Shown here: piece after piece, positions 31,684-39,588 of the stretch
How positions within the stretch are numbered: position 1 is the first letter of the stretch
How the letters are laid out: every line of letters begins with the position of its first letter
Assembly: GCF_026341855.1 (NCBI RefSeq)
Contig: NZ_JAPENW010000001.1
Location: forward strand, 2,046,001-2,110,000
Direction of reading: 5' to 3'
Source of the DNA: Streptomyces sp. NBC_00568
Lineage (GTDB): Bacteria > Actinomycetota > Actinomycetes > Streptomycetales > Streptomycetaceae
Length of the DNA stretch: 64,000 bases
Position numbers and translations under genes: made by a program
Notes under the pieces: model-generated
What the model was told of the DNA's origin: nothing
Seen by the model: only the letters and a program-made list of their open reading frames with translations
Database searches by the model: none

Positions 31684-31946
31684 CCGTCCAGGGAACGGGA
31701 TTCCGCCTGGCCGTTATCCATTCGTGCCGATGGCCGGTTACGTCCTTGTGAACCATGGGACCGAAAGGTGCGTTTGGGGAGGCAGCACCCACGACGACCA
31801 TCACACGCTGTGTCCGACAGGTGGAGCCCGCGTGACGGAGCGGGTGGTTCCTGCTCCACGGAGTGACTGTTGACGAATGACTCGGCACCACGCTACTGCG
31901 AGGCATCGGGGGGCGCGACTTGAGTCACCGGCCGCGCCCCGGGCCG

Positions 31947-33167
31947 TCAGTCCCGCTCGTCCAGGAGGGCCGCCGCGGTGAACATCTCGACGCCGACCGT
32001 GATCGCGTACTCGTCCGCGTCGAAGTCGCCCCGGTGCAGATCGCGGATGGTGCGGTCACCCGGCGGGCGCACGCCGAGGCGGGCCATCGCGCCGGGCACG
32101 TGCTCCAGGTACCAGGAGAAGTCCTCGCCGCCGAGGCTCTGCTCGGTGTCCTCGATGGAGTGCGCGCCGCGCCGGGCGGTCATCGCGTCGCGGAGCAGCT
32201 CGGTGACGGCCGCGTCGTTGACGACCGGCGGGACGCCCCGGATGTAGTTGATCTCGGACTTGGCGCGGTAGAGGTTGGCGATCTCGTCGATCGCCGCGTG
32301 GACGAGGTCCGGCGCGGCCCGCCAGGCGTCGAGGTCCAGGCAGCGGATCGTCCCGGACAGCTCGGCGTGCTGCGGGATCACATTGCAGGCGTGCCCCGAC
32401 TCGATGCGTCCCCAGGTCACCGCGAGCCCGCTGCGGGCGTCCACGCGGCGGGCGACGAGCGCCGGCACGTCGGTCACGACCCGCGCGGCGGCGGTGACGA
32501 GGTCGGTGGTCAGGTGGGGGCGCGCGGTGTGGCCGCCCGCGCCGTCGAGCGACACCTCCAGCCGGTCGCACGCCGAGGTGATGGCGCCGTGCCGCAGTCC
32601 GATGCGCCCCGCGTCGACCCTCGGGTCGCAGTGAACGCCCACGATCCGCCCGACTCCTTCGAGGACCCCGGACTCGATCGCGTCCGGGGCGCCGCCGGGC
32701 AGCACCTCCTCCGCGGGCTGGAAGATCAGCCGCACACGCCGGGGCAGCAGCCCCTGGGCATGCAGGTCCGCGAGGACGAGACCGGCGCCGAGCACGACCG
32801 CCGTGTGGATGTCGTGTCCGCAGGCGTGGGCCCGGTCGGGCACGGTCGAGCGGTACGCGCAGTCACTCTTCGTGTCCGGGATGGGCAGCGCGTCGATGTC
32901 GGCGCGCAGTGCCAGCATGGGGCGTACGTCGTCCGGGTCTCCGATGTCACAGATGAGGCCGGTCCCGATGGCGAGGACGCGCGGCTCCAGGCCCGCCCGC
33001 TCCAGGCGCGCCTTGATCGCCGCGGTGGTGCGGAACTCCTGATTGCCGAGCTCCGGGTGCATGTGCAAGTCGCGACGGAACGCCACGAGTTCGGCGCGCA
33101 GTGCCTCGGGCAGCGCGCCGGGGAGCAGCGGCTCCCCGGGGAGATCGGCCTCGGACTCTCGGGACAT
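31947..33167 (-). CDS. M20-family amidohydrolase (aminoacylase-like)
   Basis: A 406-residue metallohydrolase of the M20D group that removes acyl groups from amino acids or related amides. RRDLHMHPELGNQEFRTTAA begins the catalytic domain; HACGHDIHTAVVLGAG and FQPAEEVLPGGA provide metal ligands and the catalytic Glu; the dimerisation domain contains DGAGGHTARPHL. The C-terminal SLGGEDFSWYLEHVPG holds the last ligands. The ATG giving MSRESEADLPGE has AAAGGG upstream at 11 bases; a GTG four codons earlier is possible. It follows the nucleoside lipoproteins in the same direction but 260 bp separate them, so it is probably an independent unit. Confidence 0.93.
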   Translation of the reverse strand: MSRESEADLPGEPLLPGALPEALRAELVAFRRDLHMHPELGNQEFRTTAAIKARLERAGLEPRVLAIGTGLICDIGDPDDVRPMLALRADIDALPIPDTKSDCAYRSTVPDRAHACGHDIHTAVVLGAGLVLADLHAQGLLPRRVRLIFQPAEEVLPGGAPDAIESGVLEGVGRIVGVHCDPRVDAGRIGLRHGAITSACDRLEVSLDGAGGHTARPHLTTDLVTAAARVVTDVPALVARRVDARSGLAVTWGRIESGHACNVIPQHAELSGTIRCLDLDAWRAAPDLVHAAIDEIANLYRAKSEINYIRGVPPVVNDAAVTELLRDAMTARRGAHSIEDTEQSLGGEDFSWYLEHVPGAMARLGVRPPGDRTIRDLHRGDFDADEYAITVGVEMFTAAALLDERD

Positions 33168-33526
33168 CAGTTGGTTCACCCTTTGAAGGGTAGGACGATC
33201 GGGCGGCCAACTGACCCACGATCAACAAAAGTTCAGCCCGTTAGGGGAAGAAAATCTGGCCGCGTGGCGCATGACCGGCTTCGAGGATGGGTAAACTCGC
33301 CCGGCTCTTCGGGCGTTTGGATCTTGAACAGGCCTGGGTGACCGGCTGCGATCCCACTCGGCCGGGGTTCGCCCGCCGATGTGCACAGGACAACGCCCGA
33401 CGTGCCCGAGCCCATTCCCGTACGTGCTCTCCACCGTCTCACAACACCGCAACCGGATTCCGGACTGTCACCGTCGCGCGACACGATCGTCACGTTCCGT
33501 TGTTCATGGGTGCCGGGCGAGGAACC
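33168..33526. other. Intergenic region, nothing recognised
   Basis: Between the M20 gene and the glycopolymer locus I see no gene with domain support. The first 100 bases next to the M20 start are relatively AT-rich (for example ggggaagaaaatctgg) and probably hold its promoter. Confidence 0.5.
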
Positions 33527-33559
33527 CGAAGGGCCCGGCACGGTGTGCCGGGCCCTTCG
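33527..33559 (-). terminator. Terminator of the glycopolymer operon
   Basis: A 15-bp perfect stem cgaagggcccggcac/gtgccgggcccttcg with loop ggt lies 22 bp past the last minus-strand gene of the locus. Confidence 0.88.
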
Positions 33560-33581
33560 TGACGGGGATGTGCGGCCGGTT

Positions 33582-34664
33582 CTAGACGGCCGAGACCGCC
33601 GAGAGGCGGTGGACGTCACGGGCCGTCCCCGTGACCCCGGACAGGAAGCCCTGGGCCCGCGGCGAGGCGTTCTCCGTCAGCCAGCTGGGGTCGATGTCGC
33701 AGACGGCGACGCGCACATCGGTGCCGACCAGGGCCAGCGGCAGCGTGTGCACGACCGTGGACGGGAAGCTCAGAATCGTCCGTCCTATGGGGCCGCGCCG
33801 GGCGATCAGCTCGAGCGGCAGGTCGGGGCGGACGATCTCCAGGCCCGTCTCGACGGCCAGCCGGTGCAGCTTGTCGACGCTCTCGCGGCGGTGCGCGAAG
33901 TAGCGGGTCGCGCCGTGCGTCCTGGCGAGCGCGCGGACCGCCTCCAGATAGCGGTCCGGGTCGACCACGCCCGTCTCGACGAGCGAGGTGCCGACCAGGT
34001 CGGCGCCCTTGGTGATGCGGGGCGGGCCGAACCGGGCCCGGGTCCAGGAGAAGTCGTTGGCGGTGATCCGGACGCCGTCCGGTGCCGACTCGATCGGCAT
34101 CGAGGAGAAGACCTCGACCTTGCGGCGGTCGGAGGGCGTCAGCCGGCGGCGGGCCGAGGCGGACACGGGAGCGAAGAGCACGTCCCGCGGCCCGGGGCGG
34201 CCGCCGCGCCGGTGCCAGCGCACCAGGCGTTCACCGCGGGCGAGCTGGGCGACGAACTCCATCGTCGCCGTGCCGTCGTCGACCACGACCAGGTCCTGTG
34301 CCCGGGTGATGGTCAGCAACAGCTGCACATAGCGGGAGAACGGGTCCCCCATGACGATCCGCCGGGCCCGGCGCAGCAGCGGAGCCAGCCCCCCGATGGT
34401 GTGGAAGGGGGCCGTGGTGCCACCGCGCGCCTCCTCCCAGCGGACCGTGTGTCCCTCGTCGCGGGCGAGCTCCGCCATCCGGCGCAGCTGACCGCGGGTC
34501 ATCGGGTCGTTGGGAGACAGGACGACGAGGGTGAGCCCCGCGCCGGGTGCCGCGGAAGCACTGTGGGCCTGTGTGTGCGCCCACTCCAGCACGTTCAGGA
34601 GCTGTACCGGACTCTCGACGAAGGCGAGAGTGTGGGAGCCGGCGGAACCGGCGCGGGGGCTCAT
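33582..34664 (-). CDS. Polysialyltransferase-like protein
   Basis: A 360-residue protein starting with SHTLAFVESPVQLLNVLEWA, the kind of N-terminal strand-helix seen in bacterial alpha-2,8-polysialyltransferase-like and GT52-like glycosyltransferases. VVVDDGTATMEFVAQL carries the D-D-G motif that aligns with their catalytic Asp-Gly, FAHRRESVDKLHRLA has the basic nucleotide-binding segment, and SFPSTVVHTLPLAL has the Ser-Thr/His pair. No membrane span or signal peptide is evident. It is the last gene of the operon that makes the CMP-activated sugar, so it likely transfers a nine-carbon acid to the growing wall polymer. The family assignment is from motif memory and is less sure than for the second such gene. 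Confidence 0.7.
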   Translation of the reverse strand: MSPRAGSAGSHTLAFVESPVQLLNVLEWAHTQAHSASAAPGAGLTLVVLSPNDPMTRGQLRRMAELARDEGHTVRWEEARGGTTAPFHTIGGLAPLLRRARRIVMGDPFSRYVQLLLTITRAQDLVVVDDGTATMEFVAQLARGERLVRWHRRGGRPGPRDVLFAPVSASARRRLTPSDRRKVEVFSSMPIESAPDGVRITANDFSWTRARFGPPRITKGADLVGTSLVETGVVDPDRYLEAVRALARTHGATRYFAHRRESVDKLHRLAVETGLEIVRPDLPLELIARRGPIGRTILSFPSTVVHTLPLALVGTDVRVAVCDIDPSWLTENASPRAQGFLSGVTGTARDVHRLSAVSAV

Positions 34665-34702
34665 CGACGTACGACCGTCCCGTCGTAAGGGATTCAGGGT
34701 GT

Positions 34703-35638
34703 TCAGACCGAGACGGGTTCGCCCGCGGCCGCGGCGATCTCGGCCTCGGCGACGACGCCCGTGACGCGGCGCAGCTTCTTCATCGGGCCGAGCTCGGACT
34801 CGTAGACCTTCTTGACACCGTCACCGAGGGAGGCCTCGATGGTGCGGATGTCGCGGACGAGGCGGGTGAGGCCCTGCGGCTCGACGGAGGCGGCCTGGTC
34901 GGAGCCCCACATCGCGCGGTCCAGGGTGATGTGACGCTCGACGAAGGCGGCGCCGAGGGCGACCGCGGCGAGCGTGGTCTGCAGGCCCGTCTCGTGGCCG
35001 GAGTAGCCGATCGGGACGTTCGGGTACTCGGCCTGCAGGGTGTTGATGACGCGGAGGTTGAGCTCCTCGGCCTGCGCCGGGTAGGTCGACGTGGCGTGGC
35101 ACATCAGGATGTTGTCGCTGCCGAGGACCTCGACCGCGTGACGGATCTGCTTCGGCGTCGACATGCCGGTGGAGAGGATGACCGTGCGGCCGGTGCCGCG
35201 CAGGGCGCGGAGCAGCTCGTCGTCGGTCAGGGAGGCGGAGGCGACCTTGTGGGCCGGGACGTCGAACTTCTCCAGGAAGGCGACGGCCTCGGTGTCCCAC
35301 GGGGAGGCGAACCAGTCGATGTTCTTGCTCTTGGCGTACTCGTCGATCTGGCGGTACTCGTCCTCACCGAACTCCACGCGGTGGCGGTAGTCGATGTAGG
35401 TCATGCGGCCCCAGGGGGTGTCGCGCTCGATGTCCCACTGGTCGCGCGGGGTGCAGATCTCCGGGGTGCGCTTCTGGAACTTGACGGCGTCGCAGCCGGC
35501 CTCGGCGGCGGCGTCGATCAGCTTGAAGGCGTTCTCGAGCTCACCGTTGTGGTTGATGCCGATCTCGCCGACGACGTAGACGGGGTGGCCCGGGCCGGCG
35601 GTCTTCGAACCGAAGTTGCGCAGACGGGAGTTGCTCAT
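34703..35638 (-). CDS. neuB: N-acetylneuraminate/Kdn synthase (NeuB-like)
   Basis: A 311-residue TIM barrel that condenses phosphoenolpyruvate with a hexose or hexosamine to form a nonulosonic acid. VGEIGINHNGELENAFKLIDAAAEAGCDAVKFQKR is the family N-terminus; LSTGMSTPKQIRHAV, CHATSTYPAQAEELNLRVI and YSGHETGLQTTLAAVALGA line the active site, and VERHITLDRAMWGSDQAASVEP ends the barrel. Typical NeuB enzymes add a C-terminal antifreeze-like SAF domain of about 60 residues; this one ends soon after the barrel and lacks it. The same is true of related actinobacterial proteins assigned to Kdn-containing teichulosonic acid. It precedes the polysialyltransferase-like gene in the operon. Confidence 0.92.
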   Translation of the reverse strand: MSNSRLRNFGSKTAGPGHPVYVVGEIGINHNGELENAFKLIDAAAEAGCDAVKFQKRTPEICTPRDQWDIERDTPWGRMTYIDYRHRVEFGEDEYRQIDEYAKSKNIDWFASPWDTEAVAFLEKFDVPAHKVASASLTDDELLRALRGTGRTVILSTGMSTPKQIRHAVEVLGSDNILMCHATSTYPAQAEELNLRVINTLQAEYPNVPIGYSGHETGLQTTLAAVALGAAFVERHITLDRAMWGSDQAASVEPQGLTRLVRDIRTIEASLGDGVKKVYESELGPMKKLRRVTGVVAEAEIAAAAGEPVSV

Positions 35639-35651
35639 GGTGAAACGTTCC

Positions 35652-36959
35652 TTACTTGTCGAGGGAGTCGAGAGAAGGGCCGAGGATCCAGCTGGCGATC
35701 TCTCGGATCGCGCCGTCGCCGCCGGGGACGGTGGTGACCGCGCGTGCGGCGCCGCGCACGACGTCGTGGGCGCTCGCGACCGCCACCGGCCAGCCCACGA
35801 GGGCGAAGCAGGGGAGGTCGTTGACGTCGTTGCCGACGTAGAGCACGCGCTCAGGCGCGATGCCCTGCTCCTCGCACCACTGCTTCAGTGCGAGGTCTTT
35901 CCGGTCGATGCCGTGCAGGACCGGGATCTTGAGCTTCCGGGCCCGGGCGGCGACGACCGGGTTCTGTTCCGTGGACAGGATCAGCATCGTGAGACCGCTC
36001 TTGCGGAGGGCCGCGATGCCGAGGCCGTCCCCGCGGTGCACGGAGACGAACTCCCGTCCGTCGGAGTCGATCAGCACCCTGTCGTCGGTCTGGGTGCCGT
36101 CGAAGTCGAGGACGACCGCGTCGATGTCGGCTGCGGTCGGGAGGGTGCCGGGCCGGTTCGCGTCGAAGAGCGGCGCGAGGGCCCGGGCGCGGGCGAGGTC
36201 GTGCGGGTCGTCGATCTCCAGCACGCGGGCCGGGTCGGTGCGCACGAGTTCGGTGCGGCCGAAGAAGCGGTGCTTCGCCCTGCGGAAGCCGTTCGCCTCC
36301 ATGGCGTAGACGGCACCGGTCTCCAGAAGGTCCTGGGGGCGGTCCTGTCTGCGCGGGCGGAAGGACTTGTCGTGGTTGATGCCGTAGCCGCCGCTGGTGG
36401 TGGTGTCCGCGACCAGGGTGTCGGAGCCGCCGTCGAGGGCCGCGCGCCCGGTCCCGGCGGCCACCGCGGCCGTGGGCTCGTCGTCGCCGTCGCGCCACAC
36501 GAAGCCGTGGAAGGGGGCCACGGTCAGCGCCGTGTCCGCGCCGTTCGCGACGATCGCGTTGACGACGCCGTCCACGTCCTCGCGGATGATGAACGGGCTG
36601 GTGCACTGGACCAGCAGCACCACGTCGACCGGAGAGCCGTGCAGCGCCTCGTGGGTGTCCATGGCGTGCAGGACGGCGGCCTCGGAGGTGGCGGTGTCCC
36701 CGGCGATGGCGGCGGGGCGCAGCACGACCTCGGCGCCGGCCTGGCGGGCGGCCGCCGCGATGGCCTGGTCGTCGGTGGAGACGACGACGTCCGTCACGAG
36801 GCGGGTGGCGCGGCACTCGCGCACCGCGCGGGCCACCAGCGGCACGCCGCCGACCGGGAGGAGGTTCTTCGCGGGCACGCCCTTGGAGCCGCCGCGCGCG
36901 GGGATCACCGCGAGCACGCGGCGCACCGGCGCGGCTTGGCCCGCTTCCGAGTTGGTCAT
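35652..36959 (-). CDS. neuA: Acylneuraminate cytidylyltransferase fused to HAD phosphatase (NeuA-KdsC type)
   Basis: A 435-residue two-domain protein. Residues 1-235 form a CMP-sialate synthetase: LAVIPARGGSKGVPAKNLLP is the CTP-binding loop, LLVQCTSPFIIREDVDGVV and RTDPARVLEIDDPHDL complete it. Residues 255-435 are a HAD phosphatase of the KdsC class: VVLDFDGTQTDDRVLIDSDG holds the nucleophile and acid Asp, TMLILSTEQN is motif II, and YVGNDVNDLPCFALVG is the metal site. The fusion would remove the 9-phosphate of a nonulosonate phosphate and activate the product with CTP. It is 13 bp upstream of neuB on the same strand. Kdn is the expected sugar from the S. coelicolor precedent. Confidence 0.92.
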   Translation of the reverse strand: MTNSEAGQAAPVRRVLAVIPARGGSKGVPAKNLLPVGGVPLVARAVRECRATRLVTDVVVSTDDQAIAAAARQAGAEVVLRPAAIAGDTATSEAAVLHAMDTHEALHGSPVDVVLLVQCTSPFIIREDVDGVVNAIVANGADTALTVAPFHGFVWRDGDDEPTAAVAAGTGRAALDGGSDTLVADTTTSGGYGINHDKSFRPRRQDRPQDLLETGAVYAMEANGFRRAKHRFFGRTELVRTDPARVLEIDDPHDLARARALAPLFDANRPGTLPTAADIDAVVLDFDGTQTDDRVLIDSDGREFVSVHRGDGLGIAALRKSGLTMLILSTEQNPVVAARARKLKIPVLHGIDRKDLALKQWCEEQGIAPERVLYVGNDVNDLPCFALVGWPVAVASAHDVVRGAARAVTTVPGGDGAIREIASWILGPSLDSLDK

Positions 36960-37035
36960 GCGCTGTTCTCCTTGACGAGGGAGGCGAGAGAGGCGTGGGG
37001 GGCGAGGCGGTGCGCGTTGCCCGCTGTCGGGGCGC

Positions 37036-38409
37036 TCACAGCTCGCCCATCCGGCGGATCACCGGGGCCACGCGCTGGACGCCGTGGCGGTAAGCGCCGC
37101 GGGCGGCCCGGCGCACGATCTGCCGTACGGGGCTGGGTTCCCGGTCCGCCGCGGGGGCGCCGGGCAGCGGGCTGCCGTCCGGGCCGAGGTGGTGGCGGGC
37201 GAGGATGCCGGGCAGATAGCCGGGCGCGGTGACGGGCGTGTAGTAGGGAGCGAGGGGCGGCAGCCTGTCCGCCGCCAGCAGCTCGGTGATGCGCAGCCGC
37301 GCCGCGTCGAAGGCGGTCTCGTACGATCCGTCGGCTGCGACGCCCTGCCGGGCCACCCACTCGGCGTCGGGCGCCGGCCGGTGCCCCGCGTCGAGCTGGT
37401 CCCAGGAGGCGAGGCAGCCTGAGCCCACGAAGTGGTGGTTGCCGAGCGCCTCGCGCACCCCGAGGTCGCTGAGGACGACGGTGGGGATACGGCGGTGCAG
37501 GGATTCCAGGGCGGCGGTGGAGCTGATGGTGACCAGCAGGTCGGTGCGGTCGAGGACCTCGCCCATGTGGCCGTACACGAGGCGGAAGTTGGCCGGCGGG
37601 TCCGCCTTCTGCACCAGCTTCTGGTAGGGCAGTTCCTCGATGTGCGTGGTGTGTTCGCCCGGCCTGGAGCGCAGCTTGAGCAGGACCTCGCGGTCCGGGT
37701 GCAGCCGTGCGTGCCGGATCAGCCGGTCCAGCAGGTACGTACGGTCCTTGCGGTTCTCCGGTACGGAGGGCTGGGCGGCGAAGACGACCGTGTAGGGCCT
37801 GCGCCCTTGCTTCGCGGACGGGTCGTTCTCCGTGTACGGGTCGTTCTCCGTGTACGGGTCGTTCTCCGTGTACGTGGCCCCGCCGAGGAAGGGCAGCGCG
37901 ACCTCGGTCACCGATCCGGCGTCGGCGCCGACCCCCTCGTACACGGCCCGGAAACGGTCCGCGTCCTGGCGGGAGTTGGCGAGGACGAGATCCGCGCCGT
38001 GCCGCAGGAGCAGCCCGTCCGCGAGCTTCTCGTAGACGACGCCGACATAGCCGGTGACGACCAGGGGCCGCTTCGCGCGCCCGTCCCAGGCGCGGGCCAG
38101 GCCGTGCAGCACCGCCTGGACGGCACCGCCGACCAGGGCGAGGACGACCACGTCGTAGGCGTGGTCCTCCTTGCCCAGCTCGCGCAGGAACTCGACGGCG
38201 GTGACCTCGCGGAGGGAGTCCGCGCGGACGCCGACCTCTTCGAGCTGGCGGGCGGTCGGGGTGGCACGGCCACGCAGGAGGTACCCGTCGAGGCGGATGT
38301 CCGAGTCGGCCGGGGAGACGCGGTTCGCGGTGAGCGAGCCCCATTTCCACCTGGTGTCGGAATCCGCGAGGACGGCAACTCGCAGGGACTTCGTGGTACT
38401 TGCTGGCAC
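37036..38409 (-). CDS. DUF6716-like putative glycosyltransferase with YTENDP repeat
   Basis: A 457-residue soluble protein. It begins SLRVAVLADSDTRWKWG, has YDVVVLALVGGAVQAVLHG in the first Rossmann-like half and LLKLRSRPGEHTTHIEELPYQ with TISSTAALESLHRRIPTVV in the second, consistent with a GT-B fold where the Ser-Ser/Thr pair contacts donor phosphate. I link it to the uncharacterised DUF6716 family, found beside nonulosonate genes in streptomycetes. Residues about 179-196 are three exact copies of YTENDP. The GTG start lies seven bases past a TAGCGT -10, implying a leaderless mRNA. It is the promoter-proximal gene of the minus-strand operon that ends with the polysialyltransferase-like gene. 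Confidence 0.78.
   Translation of the reverse strand: MPASTTKSLRVAVLADSDTRWKWGSLTANRVSPADSDIRLDGYLLRGRATPTARQLEEVGVRADSLREVTAVEFLRELGKEDHAYDVVVLALVGGAVQAVLHGLARAWDGRAKRPLVVTGYVGVVYEKLADGLLLRHGADLVLANSRQDADRFRAVYEGVGADAGSVTEVALPFLGGATYTENDPYTENDPYTENDPSAKQGRRPYTVVFAAQPSVPENRKDRTYLLDRLIRHARLHPDREVLLKLRSRPGEHTTHIEELPYQKLVQKADPPANFRLVYGHMGEVLDRTDLLVTISSTAALESLHRRIPTVVLSDLGVREALGNHHFVGSGCLASWDQLDAGHRPAPDAEWVARQGVAADGSYETAFDAARLRITELLAADRLPPLAPYYTPVTAPGYLPGILARHHLGPDGSPLPGAPAADREPSPVRQIVRRAARGAYRHGVQRVAPVIRRMGEL
37820..37873. repeat. Three identical 18-bp tandem units, in frame
   Basis: gggtcgttctccgtgtac occurs three times without a gap. On the minus strand each encodes YTENDP. The length keeps the frame, so copy number can vary without breaking the protein. 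Confidence 0.95.
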
Positions 38410-38416
38410 GTCCTAG

Positions 38417-38422
38417 ACGCTA
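38417..38422 (-). promoter_or_regulatory. -10 element of the minus-strand glycopolymer operon
   Basis: TAGCGT on the minus strand is followed by seven bases and the GTG start codon, a leaderless arrangement. No confident -35 was seen. Confidence 0.5.
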
Positions 38423-38594
38423 GGAAGCCTTTTCGAGGAGCGGCCCAACCTGAATACAACAAACGGTTAACAGCGCGCCGACGAATGGCGAATCAGCCGG
38501 GGATCGACTGAGAAAACGGCTTGGTTCACGGTTCCGCCACGCGTCGTTCACCTGGCATCTCACCAACGGTAAAGACGAATGCCGGGCCGCCCCC

Positions 38595-38600
38595 TAACGT
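38595..38600 (+). promoter_or_regulatory. -10 element of the plus-strand glycosyltransferase pair
   Basis: TAACGT is followed by seven bases and GTG, mirroring the divergent promoter 170 bp away. Confidence 0.5.
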
Positions 38601-38607
38601 CACAGGG

Positions 38608-39588
38608 GTGGTCAAGCTCTCCGTCATCGTGCCGTTCTACAACGTGCAGCAATATGCGCCCGACACCCTGAAGAGCCTGCGTGCGAACGCGCGGCAGGAC
38701 TTCGAATTCATTCTCGTCGACGACTGCTCGCGCGACGAGACACCGGACATCCTCGCGCGCGCGGAGCGCGAGCTCCCGGGTGCGGTGTATGTCAGACACG
38801 AGAAGAACGGAGGACTGGCCACCGCACGCAACACCGGGATCGACAAAGCGCGTGGCGAGTACCTCACGTTTCTCGACGGGGACGACTGGCTCGCCCCCGG
38901 ATACTACGAACAACTCCTCTCCTCCATCGAGGACCTGGGCTGCGACTTCGTCCGTACGGACCATGTCCAGTGCACCGCGCGGGCGCGCTCCGTCCACCGT
39001 GTTCCGCACGGCCGCCGCGGAGTCGTCCTCAACCCCCGCGACGCCATCCTGCCCTCCGACCGGTCCACCTCCGTCGACTACGCCTACGCCTGGGCGGGCA
39101 TCTACCACCGCCGGCTGGTCGACCGCGGACTGCTCCACTTCACCGACGGACTGCGCACGGCCGAGGACCGGCCGTGGATCTGGAAGCTCCACCGGGAGGC
39201 CGAATCCTTCGCCACGGTGGGGCTTCTCGGCGTGTTCTACCGGCGTGGCGTCGCCTCCTCACTCACCCAGATCGGGGACGTGCGCCAACTCGATTTCATT
39301 CGCGCGTTCGACCAGGTCGTCGCGGAAACCGCCGAGGACCGGGACGCGGAAAAACTCCTGCCCAAAGCCGTGCGGACATATTGCGCGATTATTTCCCATC
39401 ACCTGGGATCCATCGAAAGGTTCGAGCCAGCGGTGGCACGGAAACTGAAGTCCATGAGTGCCGTCGCACTGCGCCGCATGCCACAGGGCGTGCTCGACGA
39501 GGCACTCGACTCGATGGACGTCCAGCGCGCCACCCGGCTGCGCCGACTTCGCCGACGGCCCGCGCCCGCCGCGGGGGTGGCCGCGTGA
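38608..39588 (+). CDS. Glycosyltransferase family 2
   Basis: A 326-residue GT-A enzyme. KLSVIVPFYNVQQYAPDTLKSL opens the nucleotide-binding domain, FEFILVDDCSRDETPDIL contains the uridine/cytidine-contacting Asp pair, NGGLATARNTGIDKARGEYLTF leads to the metal-binding D-G-D of LDGDDWLAPGYYEQLL. The C-terminal third is basic (RRLRRRPAPA at the end). The GTG adjacent to the core was chosen because residues encoded further upstream are unlike any GT2 and a -10 element sits seven bases before it. Its stop overlaps the polysialyltransferase gene (GTGA). It likely adds the neutral hexose of the wall polymer or primes it. Confidence 0.9.
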   Translation: MVKLSVIVPFYNVQQYAPDTLKSLRANARQDFEFILVDDCSRDETPDILARAERELPGAVYVRHEKNGGLATARNTGIDKARGEYLTFLDGDDWLAPGYYEQLLSSIEDLGCDFVRTDHVQCTARARSVHRVPHGRRGVVLNPRDAILPSDRSTSVDYAYAWAGIYHRRLVDRGLLHFTDGLRTAEDRPWIWKLHREAESFATVGLLGVFYRRGVASSLTQIGDVRQLDFIRAFDQVVAETAEDRDAEKLLPKAVRTYCAIISHHLGSIERFEPAVARKLKSMSAVALRRMPQGVLDEALDSMDVQRATRLRRLRRRPAPAAGVAA

